64,000 nucleotides of DNA, taken from positions 77,036 through 141,035 of the forward strand of contig NW_019775425.1 of the NCBI RefSeq assembly GCF_001039355.2, given 5' to 3'. This DNA is from Lingula anatina. Taxonomy: Eukaryota; Brachiopoda; Lingulata; Lingulida; Lingulidae. How positions within the stretch are numbered: the stretch's first letter is position 1; each line of letters opens with the position of its first letter. A model generated the notes under the pieces. That model made no database searches. It was given only the letters and a program-made list of their open reading frames with translations, and had not been told where the DNA came from. Both the position numbers and the translations under genes were made by a program. Shown one piece after another: positions 1-13,176 of this stretch.

Positions 1-460
1 AGTTTAATACACACTATATGGTTAGTTGTAATGTATCCCGATGTATAATTCATCTTGACGTATATTAATATTATTTTAATTCAGACCAAATTAAATCTAC
101 TTATGCTTCCATCTGACGTTGGTATTTGCATGAACTGCATACGTTATCAAATTACTAACACTGAAGTTTTGAACCAAACAGTGTTTTTTTTCCTATAAGC
201 ACTCTTAATACCTGCTGGATTGACACATCTTCACACTTTAAATATTTATTTCTCCTTCCCTGGCTTAGTTGGCTAAGATTTCCATGAGAGCGCTGTAACA
301 CTGTTTTTGATAGGATAAGATGTCCCCATGTGACCATGTAACGTTGGTAATTAAGTTCTAATCAGGGAACCATACCTTACCTTAGGTTGCTCGCAATACT
401 TATGCTACAGTGCACGTGGTCACAGTGGATTGTTTTAATGTTTTTTTATAAATATTTCAG

Positions 461-1836
461 CAATACAAATGTTCGCATTATACGTACTGCGACACGTTAA
501 AACCACAAATTGGCGCAGACGACTTCGTCGCCGAGACTATTGCAGCAGTGTACACGTACGCGCACGGCTTGAGAAACGCCCACAAAGACTTATGTACTGG
601 ACCTGGACTATGCCACGCCCTTGTGAACCTACCAGCCAGTGATCTTATGGTTTATCTGCGAGCTGTTGAGTTTACCCAGCTAGACGGAAGAATCATGGCG
701 TTCACAGAAACTGGTGAGGCGCGCTTCCCAAAGTACAGTGTGTACAATATCCAGCTGACGGGCAAATCATTGGATATTAAAGAGGTGATGTGATGAAAAT
801 AATACTTTTACTTTATAACGGTACTGTCAAGAACTGTCAGGGTTAGCAAAAAAAAAAAAGAAAAAAAAAGAAAAAAAAAAAACGCCTTATATTTGCTAAC
901 TTATACACTTGTAGGCTAATAGATAAATCTTCAGTGTACACTGATTAATTTCCTGGGCGTTACACATATGTCTTCTTCACGATGACGTCATAATTGCGAT
1001 TTTGGGGTAAAAAATTGGGGCAAAATCTGTTTGATAAATTTCTCCTTTACCTGAGCACCCTTTTGAGCATCCTTTTACACCCATTTAATAACATCATTTA
1101 ATACTTCAAAACTCTGACAGTGATTTTTTCTTTAAACTTTAGCTCAGATTCTATCTTTAAAAAGGCATAATAAAGACTTTATTCAATAATGCATTGTATT
1201 TAAGGGCTCGTAACTCCATGACAAAAATCATTTAAACCAAAATGACGATACAGGATTAAAGCACATACACTTGTCGTCATGTCTGCTAATTTTCGTGATC
1301 AGATCCTATTCAGGGATGGAGTTACGCCCCATAACGAATGCTATCTCACCTCAAAATAGAAAGCTGTTAAGTTGACCATAAACGCTATTTGAAGTGCATA
1401 TTAACACTTTTTTATATTTTCGAGAGGATTTTTATTGTTTTTAATCAGCACAGAGGTAAATGCATTATTAAATAATTAAATGCAGGAAAAATCCAATTTT
1501 TTATATCTGGATGATCAAAAACCCTTTCAATACCCTTAAAACAATTATGTAATAATGTACACTATTTTACGAATACGCCATAATTTCGTTATTAGCCTAT
1601 AGGACCCTTCAAATGCTAATTTTTTTACCCTTCATCCAAAATAATATCTACTTAGTATGATTCGACCGCTAGATGATGCAGTTTAATTGATTATATTTCA
1701 CATGGTGTGGAGGTCAACAGCTGATTAAAATGAATTCAAAATAATCAATAAACTAATGTATCGCTCTTTTAGCTTTTTTCTTGTCTAGCATTGTAGTTCA
1801 TTGAACATACTTGAATTAAGGACACTGAATAAACGA

Positions 1837-1877
<41 letters not shown>

Positions 1878-2630
1878 ATGATGTAAAATAAGTGTTTCTC
1901 ATCATTTTGTTCAATTTAATGTTATTGATTAATTAATTCAATTTTCAACGGCAAATGCCATTATACCTTTCAGGTTGGAACATGGAAGAGTGGTTATTTG
2001 GAAATCATAAGTCCTATCAAAATGTATGATAGGAAAGGCAAAGAAACCGCTAAACACATTCCATCCACGTGCACTGAAAACTGTCATGAGTGCCTACATA
2101 CTGTTGACAGGTACGTAGCTAATGTGACGTGGCAAGAATCCATTGGGTCATTTTGGGGGTGCTTAAAACTACGCACCACATCTAGAGCCAAGTCGGGGAT
2201 TTATAGCGTGTTTCGCTTACGAGGCACGGGTTTCCCAAAAAGAACTGTGGTCTGAAAGTTGTCTCTATCTTTAGACCACAAACATGGTCTATTTTATTCA
2301 AGAGGTACTTGTAGCAACCTAGTCAACTTAAGTGAGCATTGATCAAAACCATTAGCCATGTTTTTCTTTTTTAAAAGAGTTGCAGTATTCCATTTAATCG
2401 GACACTGTTGATCTATCTTGGTTCAAAATCTAAAGCAATTTTGGTGTAAATGTTAAGGTCAATATTGAAACCCATACTTAGAGCTGTTATCCCTTTAATT
2501 TTCAGAATCTCTGAGATTCCAGGAGGTGACGTCCAATTATTAGGTGTCTTCAATGCTCACTCCAAAGGGAGCAACGGCAGAGACTGCAGTAAGAGTGTCG
2601 ATGAAATAGGGGTTCTTGCTGAGGTAGAAG
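461..2630 (+). CDS. Partial tri-VFT gene copy (3 exons, truncated at N)
   Basis: Exons 461-784, 1974-2110 and 2506-2630 correspond to exons 6, 7 and the start of exon 8 of the complete gene at 5132-14549. They encode the end of a first Venus-flytrap domain, the VGTW hallmark, a short cysteine-containing linker and the start of a second domain. Splice sites and frames are intact and I see no stop. Against the complete copy there are 2 residue differences in 108 in the first exon and 2 in 45 in the second. The 5' exons would lie left of the window. The 3' part is cut by the contig join at 2631, so this need not be a broken gene. It may be a functional paralogue or simply the other allele. Confidence 0.75.
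1837..1875. repeat. (ATT)n microsatellite
   Basis: Uninterrupted ATT trinucleotide run inside the intron of the partial copy. The equivalent run is at about 9455-9495 in the full copy, with slightly different length. Confidence 0.9.
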
Positions 2631-2631
2631 N

Positions 2632-3112
2632 CATACACTTGCTGACCAAAACCATGAGTAAGGTTTTAACCATCATCTATGTTAAATTTTAATATTTTCA
2701 TATTTGTTATCTAGTAAATCATAATAAAATTGGTTTGATGAAAAAAATTAAACAGTTATTGGCGGATTGGACGTTGTAGGGAAGGTGGAGGCCGAAATAT
2801 TAGGTGGTATTGGTCAGTAAAAATCAGGATTTGGTGAAAAGTCAGGGAATTTTTATTTTTCCAACTAACTGGCAACCCTGTATGAAAGGAAAGTCGAAAA
2901 GATATAATGAAATTTAATCAGACACAAATTGTTAATATTTTATATATGCATGTATTCTATTGGGATATGATACTTTGTGGGATGTCAAATATCCCATACC
3001 TTATGGTGCTTAATTTAATATTACGCATGATGAGAAGGTGTAACCAACACTTTATTGCAAATTTCAATAGAAATGTAAGAATTTCTACATTGAAAGATGA
3101 AGAAAATCTGAA

Positions 3113-3147
<35 letters not shown>

Positions 3148-4649
3148 CCAAAAATTAATTTTCTCAAGACTCCTGTTATCTATTATTTTCAAATTTCGAG
3201 ACTACCCTAATTTTTGTTTAAAAATATCAGGTCCCCACCCCCATTTTCTCCTCCCTCCTCCCTCTCCAACTTAAATAATAACTGGTCCCCCTTGTACGAC
3301 ATTTATCCGTTTGCATATAGTAAATTAAAACAAATGTTATGAAATAAATGGTACATTTTACATTTAAAATGTATGCCTATGGAATATGGCAAATATTGTT
3401 AAGGTTCATTTTTCAGGTTCTTTTCTTATTCAAACTGCGTTTGACGATGAAACAAAAAATTTTGCTGACTCAATACTTTGAATCCACCATGCAGAATTGC
3501 TGGTGCTCAGTTCGCATTTATGGGAATAAACACGTAGGCAAAGTTCTTAATTGCATCCCTACCTGTCATTTTTTCATTCTTTTTTAGCAGCAACACATCT
3601 GTAATAAGGTCGTTATTCAATTAATTTTTATATTTATGGATTATCGAAGTGATAGCGTGACTGCATGTTTACCGTGACCAGTATTAGTCACAGTCTGGTG
3701 CAGTCAAACTGATTATGACCATTGTCTTTTTTCAATGTATTTTAACATGAAAAAAATATAATCGTGTCTTTCATGAAGCGCGTACTTTTCTGTTCGATTT
3801 TTAGATGTACTTTGGTTCAACGAGATATATCTACGACAATGAGCTTGTTGTTATAAGAGATGACAACTTAGATTGAGCTTTACACTCGTTCACGCCCTTC
3901 CTTGGCCAGTATATCGGTAGGCCATTAGCATTAATTACTATAGGAAGGATTTGTAGTGATTTAAATGTATTTTTGGCATTAAGGCCGCAGTTTAAAGAAT
4001 AGTTACGCCAGAAATTATCCAGATAAGAAAATACTTTTTTAAGTGAGTAGTAAGTTTATTGTTGTATGTATACATATGGATGTCTTGTGTCTAGTGGTCA
4101 GTAATTGACGCACTCTGATGAACTGATCATTAACTTTGTTGTATTCTAGATGTGTTCCAGCATGAAAAATATTTGTATCGTTGTTTTGTATTGCGCTTGC
4201 ATGTGGTTTCTCATATTTTATGTCAATGTTTATACTTGATAATCCGAATAAATAACGCATCATTTCTATTATACATGTACAGACATTGCATGCATTTTTG
4301 CATATTCTAATAACTGTGACAGCCCGCTTCGTCGCCGTCCATCACATGTATTGTTTAACCAGTAACTGCTGAAAACCATTCGGTTTTACTTAAAATTAAC
4401 TGAGTGGCGTGTATGATAATAAGGCACTCAGTTATTTCGAAAATAAAGTATGATCGGATTATTTTGGCAAAAAGTTATTGATTACTGAAATGTGTTCTTT
4501 TTTGTTGAAAACTAGCGATTGGAATGTCTTCTGTTAGGCGTTTTCACACTTTGCCGTTTAGTTCTACAATCCAAAACTTGTATCAGAGTAGTTGTTTGTT
4601 TAGTTCATTTGGAATTAGATATTGCTTAGGACAGCTTACAACACGTGCA
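2632..4649. other. Intergenic DNA, no gene recognised
   Basis: AT-rich sequence after the contig join. It contains a TA microsatellite at about 3117-3146 and only short open frames without splice logic or recognisable similarity. I see no RNA gene and no conserved protein fragment here. Confidence 0.6.
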
Positions 4650-5070
4650 CCGCAGGATTGGCCTGCTCTCCGATGACCGATGGCGGCAAGCCTGTATTTT
4701 CCACCGAGATAAAGGAGGTTTGGTCAGTGCAATATTTCCGACCAATTAGACTGCGATGGTTAAGCCAAGGCCACCAAAACAACTTAAACCCAGACGCGAT
4801 GAACTTGATTGGTCAAGGGTGTTGCTTATACAACTCCTTGATTGGTCAAACAACGGTCACATTATTTTGGTCAAATCAGTAACGAGAAAGTCTGATTAGT
4901 TCATTGTCATTGCCACTAGTTCATACAATTTGCATATGTTCGAAAAGTGATTAATGACACTTTGCTGCTTTTAAACCAAACCAGCGACAAAAAAATCACT
5001 CTTTAGAAACTGTTTGGGTGTTTTACCTAAAACGTTTTTCCTCTGTCGACCAAACTTATTTGGTCGTACA
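4650..5070 (+). promoter_or_regulatory. Candidate promoter with TTGGTC motif cluster
   Basis: Upstream of the tri-VFT start codon (5132) the motif TTGGTCA occurs at 4720-4726, 4809-4815, 4842-4848 and 4867-4873. Inverted GACCAA lies at 4740-4745 and 5048-5053, and TTGGTC at 5060-5065; the last two form a spaced inverted repeat. Two of the direct copies are embedded in ATTGG, the reverse of the CCAAT box. The clustering within 350 bases of the start suggests a proximal promoter with CCAAT-type or nuclear-receptor half-site-like elements. The binding factor is inference. Confidence 0.4.
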
Positions 5071-5131
5071 TGTAATTCACCGAACTTTTTGCATCTTAAA
5101 GAGTACATTTTTTCGCTGCTATGGTACGAAA

Positions 5132-6453
5132 ATGACCGTGGTAAATATGCTTCTAGTTTGCTTGTGTTTTCTGTCCGTGCATCTTGGTTTAGGCCAGGAT
5201 TGTGAGAAAACCCGTTTTGGAAGCGTTAATACCGAAGCGGATGTCCAGCTTGGTGCCACATTCAACGTTCATCGGGGAGGTTCTGCCGGGTGCTCTGACG
5301 TAATAAACCCCGATGGAATCCTCAGGCAGGAAGCGGCACATTTTGCCGTTAAGAAATTGAATGCTGACAAATTTCTGCCCGGAGTCACCTTTGGTAAATC
5401 CATGTTTTTATTCTATTTTGCCTCTCTCTCTCGATTCAGATGTTGACAGAATTTCAAGCTCTTTTAAAATTCGAAAAAAAAGTCGAGTTTTGGTTAGGTA
5501 CCATTTATTTTTTAATGCTTAAATTTGGTTCTACGCTGAGAAAATTATTTGCTGGCTTGGCGCTTTCTGAAAATTTGAAAAAAGGGTACAACAAATCCTT
5601 TCATGTGTTTTAGGCATTCGAACTTACGATGACTGTGGGACACCCAATGTTGGAGTGAAGAGATTGGTAAATTTTCTGGCTGAGAGAGAAAAATTTACAG
5701 ACGAGTCAGGGGACATCTGCCCGGCAAATGTGTCCTATCCAGGTAAGTGCCTAGTCAAAGTGCATCATACACAAAAGGGATAAACAAGCATTCGTTTCGT
5801 CAAATACAAGTAATTATATGAATTTCCTCTGATACATAAAAGTCTACCAAACACGACCAGAGGTAGATGAGATTAACAAAAGCACGCCAGCTGGGTGCTA
5901 TTTTGAACTTTGACAAACTCTTTAAGGGTACCAAAGGTGTATTTATTAAATATGAATTCTTTCTCAAATTTAAGTTGCAGGATATGCGAACAAATGAAAT
6001 GTCATCACACAACATAAAAATTATGTTAGCTCCAATCAGAAAATAAAGTTAGTTGCTGGTTCGTGTATTAACCAGGAAAGGAAAGTTTAAAATATATTTA
6101 AAAAAAGATGAACTAAGCTCCTACAGAGGTTAAAAAGATAAATGAAGTACTAACAAGGGTATGTCGAGCATGTTTATGATTGCTATTCTGTGCCCTCTTT
6201 TCACATTGGCAAATAATTTAAGGTTTGATCGGCAGTCTACATAGTGACGTGACACAGGAAATGGCTTCGTTTCTGACTAGCGTCAAGAAGCCCTTGATAT
6301 CGTATGGCTCTCACAGCAACGCTCTGGGAGACAAGGAGCTCTATCCACTTTTTCAAAGGACGGCTTCTAACGTTTCCTCTTATGTCAAGGTAATGAAGAG
6401 GGTTCGGTGATGGGAAGCGGCTAGGTAAAAGGGGGGGTCTTCAAAGATATAGG

Positions 6454-6516
<63 letters not shown>

Positions 6517-9455
6517 TGCTGAGTTCAAACTACAAGATTAATGATAAGGCCATTTACTTGTGTCAATAAATGCACTGTATCGTACATGTCCGAACTAAGG
6601 AAGGCCAAATCTTTGTGTAAACTTTAGCCTTTATCACCGCCAGGTCGTAATGTCCATCTTGAGAAAACTTGGCTGGACGCACGTGTCAATATTAGTTGGG
6701 AGTGACTCGTACAGCAAGGGAGTGAAAGAAGAGATTCTACGCCAGGCGGATCCATCAGATGCTAACATTTGTGTGATGAAGATAAAATCTGTAGCCGACA
6801 ACGACCCAAAGCCGGACTACCTGTCCATCGTGAAGGACTTTACAGAGGCTTCCAAAAAAGGTGACTATTCTAAAGATACGGCAATTTATATTAGTGATAT
6901 GTATGAACCACACATAAGAGGAATCTAAAAAACGCAGTACTTGCTCTAAACCTCTACTTGGTTGACGTTACCTTGACAATATATTGTGATGTTGATTTTG
7001 GCGAAATTTTGAAACAATTAAATTCAACAATTTTAAGTGTACCGTGACTTTCTCGCATGCATTTACTCTCTGATTCATGACACTTGAACATAACGTGATG
7101 TGCCATTTTTCTTCCTTTTCCCCTGCTTAGGATGAGTTTCTTCATTGACTAACCCTGACTTGCATTTCTACTGACAGAACTTGGTGGTTTATTTATAAAA
7201 TATTTTCATTCAGGTGCACCTGGTGTGATAGTGGTGGCCACGCCTAAAGTTGTCCGCGACTTTTTCACGGCAGTCGACGCAGCCATACCAATCGTTCCAG
7301 AGGCGGCAGATTTGCAATGGGTGATGGCACTTCCGTTTTTCTACGACGAAACCTACCAATACTTGAGCAATGTGATCAAAGGGTTGATATTCCCAAAGAC
7401 GTACTCGCCTACTATCGACGAATTCAAGAAATATTTTGTATCTTTGACCCCAGAAAACAACGACGACAACCCATTCTTTAGCAAATATTATGCACAGGTA
7501 TGAAAAATGTTCGTATAGTTTTACATGATGAATGGTTTCATACTTGTGAACATTACGGTCATCACAGACTGATATATAAGTTTAATACACACTATATGGT
7601 TAGTTGTAATGTATCCCGATGTATAATTCATCTTGACGTATATTAAGATTATTGTAATTCAGATCAAATTAAATCTACCTATGCTTCAGTTCTGACGTTG
7701 ATATTTGCATGAACTGCATACGCTATCAATTTACTAACAATGAAGTTTTGAAATAGAACCAAACAGTGTTTTTTCCTTTAAGTACTCTTCATACATGCTG
7801 GTATGACACATCTTAACACTTTATATGTTTATTTCTCCTTCCCTGGCTTAGTTGACTAGGGTTTCCATGAGAGCGCTGTAACACTGTTATTGATAGGGTA
7901 AGATGTGCCCATGTGACCATGTAACGTTGGTAATTAAGTTCTAATCAGGGAACCTTACCTTTTTTTGTGAAACCGGGGTTAGGTTGCTCGAAATACTTAT
8001 GCTTCAGTGCACGTGGTGACAGTGGATTGTTTTAATGGTTTTTATAAAATATTTCAGCAATACAAATGTTCGCATTATACGTACTGCGACACGTTAAAAC
8101 CACAAATTGGCGCAGACGACTTCGTCGCCGAGACTATTGCAGCAGTGTACACGTACGCGCACGGCTTGAGAAACGCCCACAAAGACTTATGTACCGGACC
8201 TGGACTTTGCCACGCCCTTGTAAACCTACCAGCCAGTGATTTCATGGTTTACCTGCGAGCTGTAGAGTTTACCCAGCTAGACGGAAGAATCATGGCGTTC
8301 ACAGAAACTGGTGAGGCGCGCTTCCCAATGTACAGTGTGTACAATATCCAGCTGACGGGCAAATCATTGGATATTAAAGAGGTGATGTGATTAAAATAAT
8401 ACATTTACTTTATCACGGTACTGTCAAGAACTGTCAGGGTTAGCCAAAAAAAAAAAAAAAAAAAAAAAAACGCCTTATATTTGCTAACTTATACACTTGT
8501 AGGCTAATAGATAAATCTTCAGTGTACACTGAATATTTCCTTAGCGTTACACATATGCCATCTTACCGATGACGTCATAATTGCGATTTGGGGGTTAAAA
8601 ATTGGGGCAAAATCTGTTTGTCAAATTTCTCCTTTACCTGAGCACCCACGTACGCCCTTTTACACCCATTTAATGACATCACTGAGTACTTCAAAACTCT
8701 GACAGCGATTCTTTTTTAAAACTTTAGTTAAGATTTTATCGATAAAAACGCATAATAGAGACTTTGTTCAATAATGCATCGTATTTAAGGGCTTGTAACT
8801 CCATGACAAAAATCATTTAAACCAAAATGACGACATGGGATTAAAGCACGTACACGTGTCGTCACCTTTGCTAATTTTCGTGATCAGATCCTATTCAGGG
8901 ATGGAGTTACGCCCCATAACGATTGCTATCTCACCTCAAAATAGAAAGCTGTTAAGTTGACCATAAACGCTATTTGAAGTGCATATAAACACTTTTTTTT
9001 ATATTTTCGAGAGGATTTTTAGTGTTTTTAATCAGCACAGAGGCAGATACATTATTAAATAATTAAATGCAGGAATAACCTAATTTTTGATATCTGGATA
9101 ATCAAAAACCCTTACAACACCCTAAAGACAATTATGTAATAATTTACACTATTTAACTGATACGCCATAAGGCCTATTTGCATTGAGTTGCTTCGAGTTC
9201 GTTATTATCCTATAGGACCCTTCAAAAGCTAATTTATTTACGCTTCATCCAAAATAACATCCACTTAGTATGATTCGACCGCTAGATGATGTAGATTAAT
9301 TGATTATATTTCACATGGTGTGGAGGTTAACAGCTGTTTAAAACCGGTCCAAAAGAGTCAATAAACTACATGTAATGTATAGTTCTTTTAGCTTTTTTCT
9401 TATCTAGCATTGTAGTTCGTTGAACATACTTGAATTGAGGACACTGAATAAACGA

Positions 9456-9496
<41 letters not shown>

Positions 9497-12400
9497 TCAA
9501 TGATGTAAAATAAGTGTTTCTCATCATTTTGTTCAATTTAATGTTATTGATTAATTAATTTATTTTTCAACGGCAAATGCCATTATGCCTTTCAGGTTGG
9601 AACATGGAAGAGTGGAAACTTGGAAATCAAAAGTCCTATCAAAATGTATGATAGGAAAGGCAAAGAAACCGCTAAACACATTCCATCCACGTGCACTGAA
9701 AACTGTCACGAGTGCCTACATACCGTTGACAGGTACGTAGCTAATGTGACGTGGCAAGAATCCATTGGGTCATTTTGGGAGTGCTTAAAACTACGTACCA
9801 CATCTAGAGCCAAGTCGGGGATTTATAGCGTGTTTTGCTTACGAGGCACGGGTTTCCCAAAAAGAACTGTGGTCTGAAAGTTGTCTCTATCTTTAGACCA
9901 CAAACATGGTCTATTTTATTCAAGAGGTACTTGTAGCAACCTAGTCAACTAAAGTGAGCATTGATCAAAACCATTAGCCATGTTTTTCTTTTTAAGAGTT
10001 GCAGTATTCCATTAAATCGGACACTGTTGATCTATCTTGGTTCAAAATCTAAAGCAATTATGGTGTAAATGTTAAGGTCAACTTTTGGGCCGAAGTATTG
10101 TTCTGAAACTGGTCCCTGTCTCAGATTGGGTGTTGTCCTGCTGGAGCAGGCATAAGTTTGGGTGTTGGTGCATGAACGTCACAAGCATATATATATAATC
10201 GATATTCAGTTAGTCAATTGGCTACTTTAGGTGTGTTTTTTGTAATAATCTCTTAGGAGATTATTATGGAGGAAGGTACGATATAGCCATCTATGAAAGT
10301 CCAATGGTAGGCACATATTTCAGGATAATTGCAATTACCGCCGCTTTGGTGATAAAATGTAATTTATAATGTTTCTACGTGTTGTTTACAATATATTTAC
10401 ATTGTAAAATTTTGAAACCCATACTTAGAGCTGTTATCCCTTTAATTTTCAGAATCTCTGAGATTCCAGGAGGTGACGTCCAATTATTAGGTGTCTTCAA
10501 TGCTCACTCCAAAGGGAGCAACGGCAGAGAATGCAGTAAGAGTGTCGATGAAATAGGGGTTCTTGCTGAGGTAGAGGGGTTCCTTTACGCAGTTGACCAA
10601 ATCAATAACGATCCGACCATTCTACCTGACGTGAAGCTAGGCGCAACTGTGCTAGACGACTGTGCATTTAGTCCAGTCAGGACATTTAGGCAAATATCCA
10701 GATTCCTAGTGAAGAATGATGAAAGCGCCGGCAAGAATGGGTTTGCCCCGGTTTTGGGATCCGTCACCGCCCTTTCTAGTAACGCAGCAATCTACACACA
10801 GGACATCCTTGAAGTGTACGGTGTACCACAAATAAGCTATCGGTCATCAAGTCCTCTTCTCAGTGATAAGAAGAAATATCCAAACTTCCTGAGAGTGATT
10901 GGCTCCGATCAGTACCAAGTAGAGGCATTTATTGATATACTAAAAGCAAGTAAATGGACCAGCGTGATCGCGATATACAGTGACAATGCCTACGGTCTAG
11001 AAGGAAGTCGCCTGTTATTAAAACTTGCCCAGGAAGAGGGCATCACCGTCTCTACGCTTGTTAAAATGAATGACGACATAGCATCGGATTCGAACGCCAT
11101 TCGTGACATTATACGATACATCTCGTCAGGTTTTCGTGCGCAGGTGCAGGTTGTCATTATGTTCACGACGGCTGAGCATACCAGAGCAATTCTGGCTGGC
11201 AAAGATAGAGAAAAAGATCTCCCAAGAAAGACTTGGTTCGGCGGAGATGGATGGGGAACCGAATTAGGTATTGTCTCTGGACTTGAGGAAACGGCCGAGG
11301 GAGCAGTGACCCTCGACTTTTTTTCAGCACCGGTAGATGGGTTCAACAAGTATCTAACAACTCTATCGCCGTTTAAGAACTCGAGGAATGTTTGGTTTCG
11401 AGAATTTTGGGAACAAAAATTCGAATGTTTCATTGCTGATAGAACCTTCAAAGAACCCTGCCAAGATGATCGATTGACGCCAGAAGACATCGCACCTTTC
11501 CAAGGTAGAGTCGCCTTCATAACCGACATTGTCCGTCTTTATGCCAAAGGACTAGAACAACTGATGGCTGATTTCTGTCCGATGACGCCTTCAAAGCTAT
11601 GTGTTAACGCAGTTAAGAACTTAAACAAAGTCACAACATACATTAAGGATTCAGAGTTCACTGGGTCATCGGGTCTGGAGGTGGCGTTCGATAGCTTTGA
11701 CGATGCCATACCAAGTTACCAGATAAACACTTTCCAAGAACTGTCCAGAAATAAGTACGGTTACATCAACGTAAGTAACATATCTAATTCTCTGAAATAC
11801 GCGATGAAAACAAAACAAAAACACATTAAATAGTCATATTGGATAGTCTTCATATCAAAATATCAAGTTTTTAATTAATTGAAAACCAGTGGTTCAATTG
11901 TGTGTGATTATATTGTAATAAAAATAGTTGTTGGTGCGCTATTAGAGTGAACCAAATCCGGCTGTTGTTTTGGCCAGGTGGTAAACACCATCAATACAAA
12001 CCAAAAAAGCATGTACAGTTGAGTTTAGACTTCATTACATTTTGCATTTAAATTGATATAGCAACGACGATTCATAGATTGGTGTCATTTTTTTCTGGGT
12101 TTTTTGTTACATTTTAAACTACAGGTTTAGATCTGACTTTAAAAAGGGCTATATTTGAATGGAAGCGTGCAATCGAGCTTTTTATCTTCACAAAGCGATT
12201 AGCTCTGCAAGAATTTCTTTTAGGGCACGACTCAGTTTGTAGTGTGCCTCTAGACGATCATGGTCGAGTTTTTGAATGGGTTTAATGGGAATCCAAAAAC
12301 CGGCATTAAAAGCGTTTGTCTACCCCAAATTATTCACTGAAAATTTGAAAACAACAAATCCGTCGACACCAGTTGAGCTATTTAAAGTATCGTTTTCTGC

Positions 12401-13131
12401 CAACAATTCACCTATGTGAACTTTCCGTTTTTAGGCATCATTGTAAAGTGATTTTGTTTATGCATATTATAGGTAGGACAGTGGGTCAACGGCAATCTAC
12501 TACTGGAACACATATCAGCTGATACGATTGTGTCCTCCTGCAGCAAGCCTCCGTGCAGGACCACCTCTCCAGACGTGCTCGACCTGCAATTCCATCCTCA
12601 ACCTCAAGACTTCACCTTGATTGGGCTCTTCCCGCTCTACGGTTTCGACACGTGTGGTAACACTTGTGACGGCGAGCTACGCCACGAAATATACCACAGT
12701 CTGTTGGGATTCTACTACGCGATAGATCAAATCAATAAAAAGGCTGCCATTATTCTTCAGGGTTCAAAGCTGGGGTACGTGGTGTACAACACATGTTCGT
12801 CCCCCACGGTAGCAAGTGATGTCGTCAACGGATTTGATGCCAAATATCCATATTTCAGCCAGCCTCCTGAGGTTCCGGTAAGAACCGGCGTATTGGGCAT
12901 GGTTGCTGGATTTGAGAAAAATGAATCGGACGCCATCTCCGAAGCCAGGCGTGAACAACAACACTTGGTGCAGGTGCGTATCTCTGCTATACTAGTTTAT
13001 GTAGAGATGAAATGGTACTTTTATCCCTTATATGCCATTTTGCATTTATATTCCTCCCCGGATCATTTGTCAATATTTCCGTCTGCCTTCGGTCCAATGG
13101 AAGAGTGCTTCACTGCGTATTGCACTGTTTT

Positions 13132-13176
<45 letters not shown>

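Larger units (their letters stand above)
1..2630 (+). repeat. Large direct duplication, copy A (partner 7579-10577)
   Basis: This whole stretch, introns included, matches 7579-10577 in the same order. Both copies hold the same two complete exons, the same poly(A) tract and the same ATT microsatellite. Copy A lacks about 320 bases present at 10084-10405 and about 30 bases near 9170-9200. It stops at the single N at 2631, after which the sequence is unrelated. Such conserved introns mean either a recent tandem duplication or an unmerged second haplotype placed beside the first by the assembler. Confidence 0.9.

Noticed and set aside
5018-5131. Upstream in-frame extension of the tri-VFT protein
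   Set aside because: The extension is not signal-like, whereas the ATG at 5132 begins a clear signal peptide.
10990-11529. 179-codon minus-strand frame
   Set aside because: Shadow of the exon encoding VFT domain 2.
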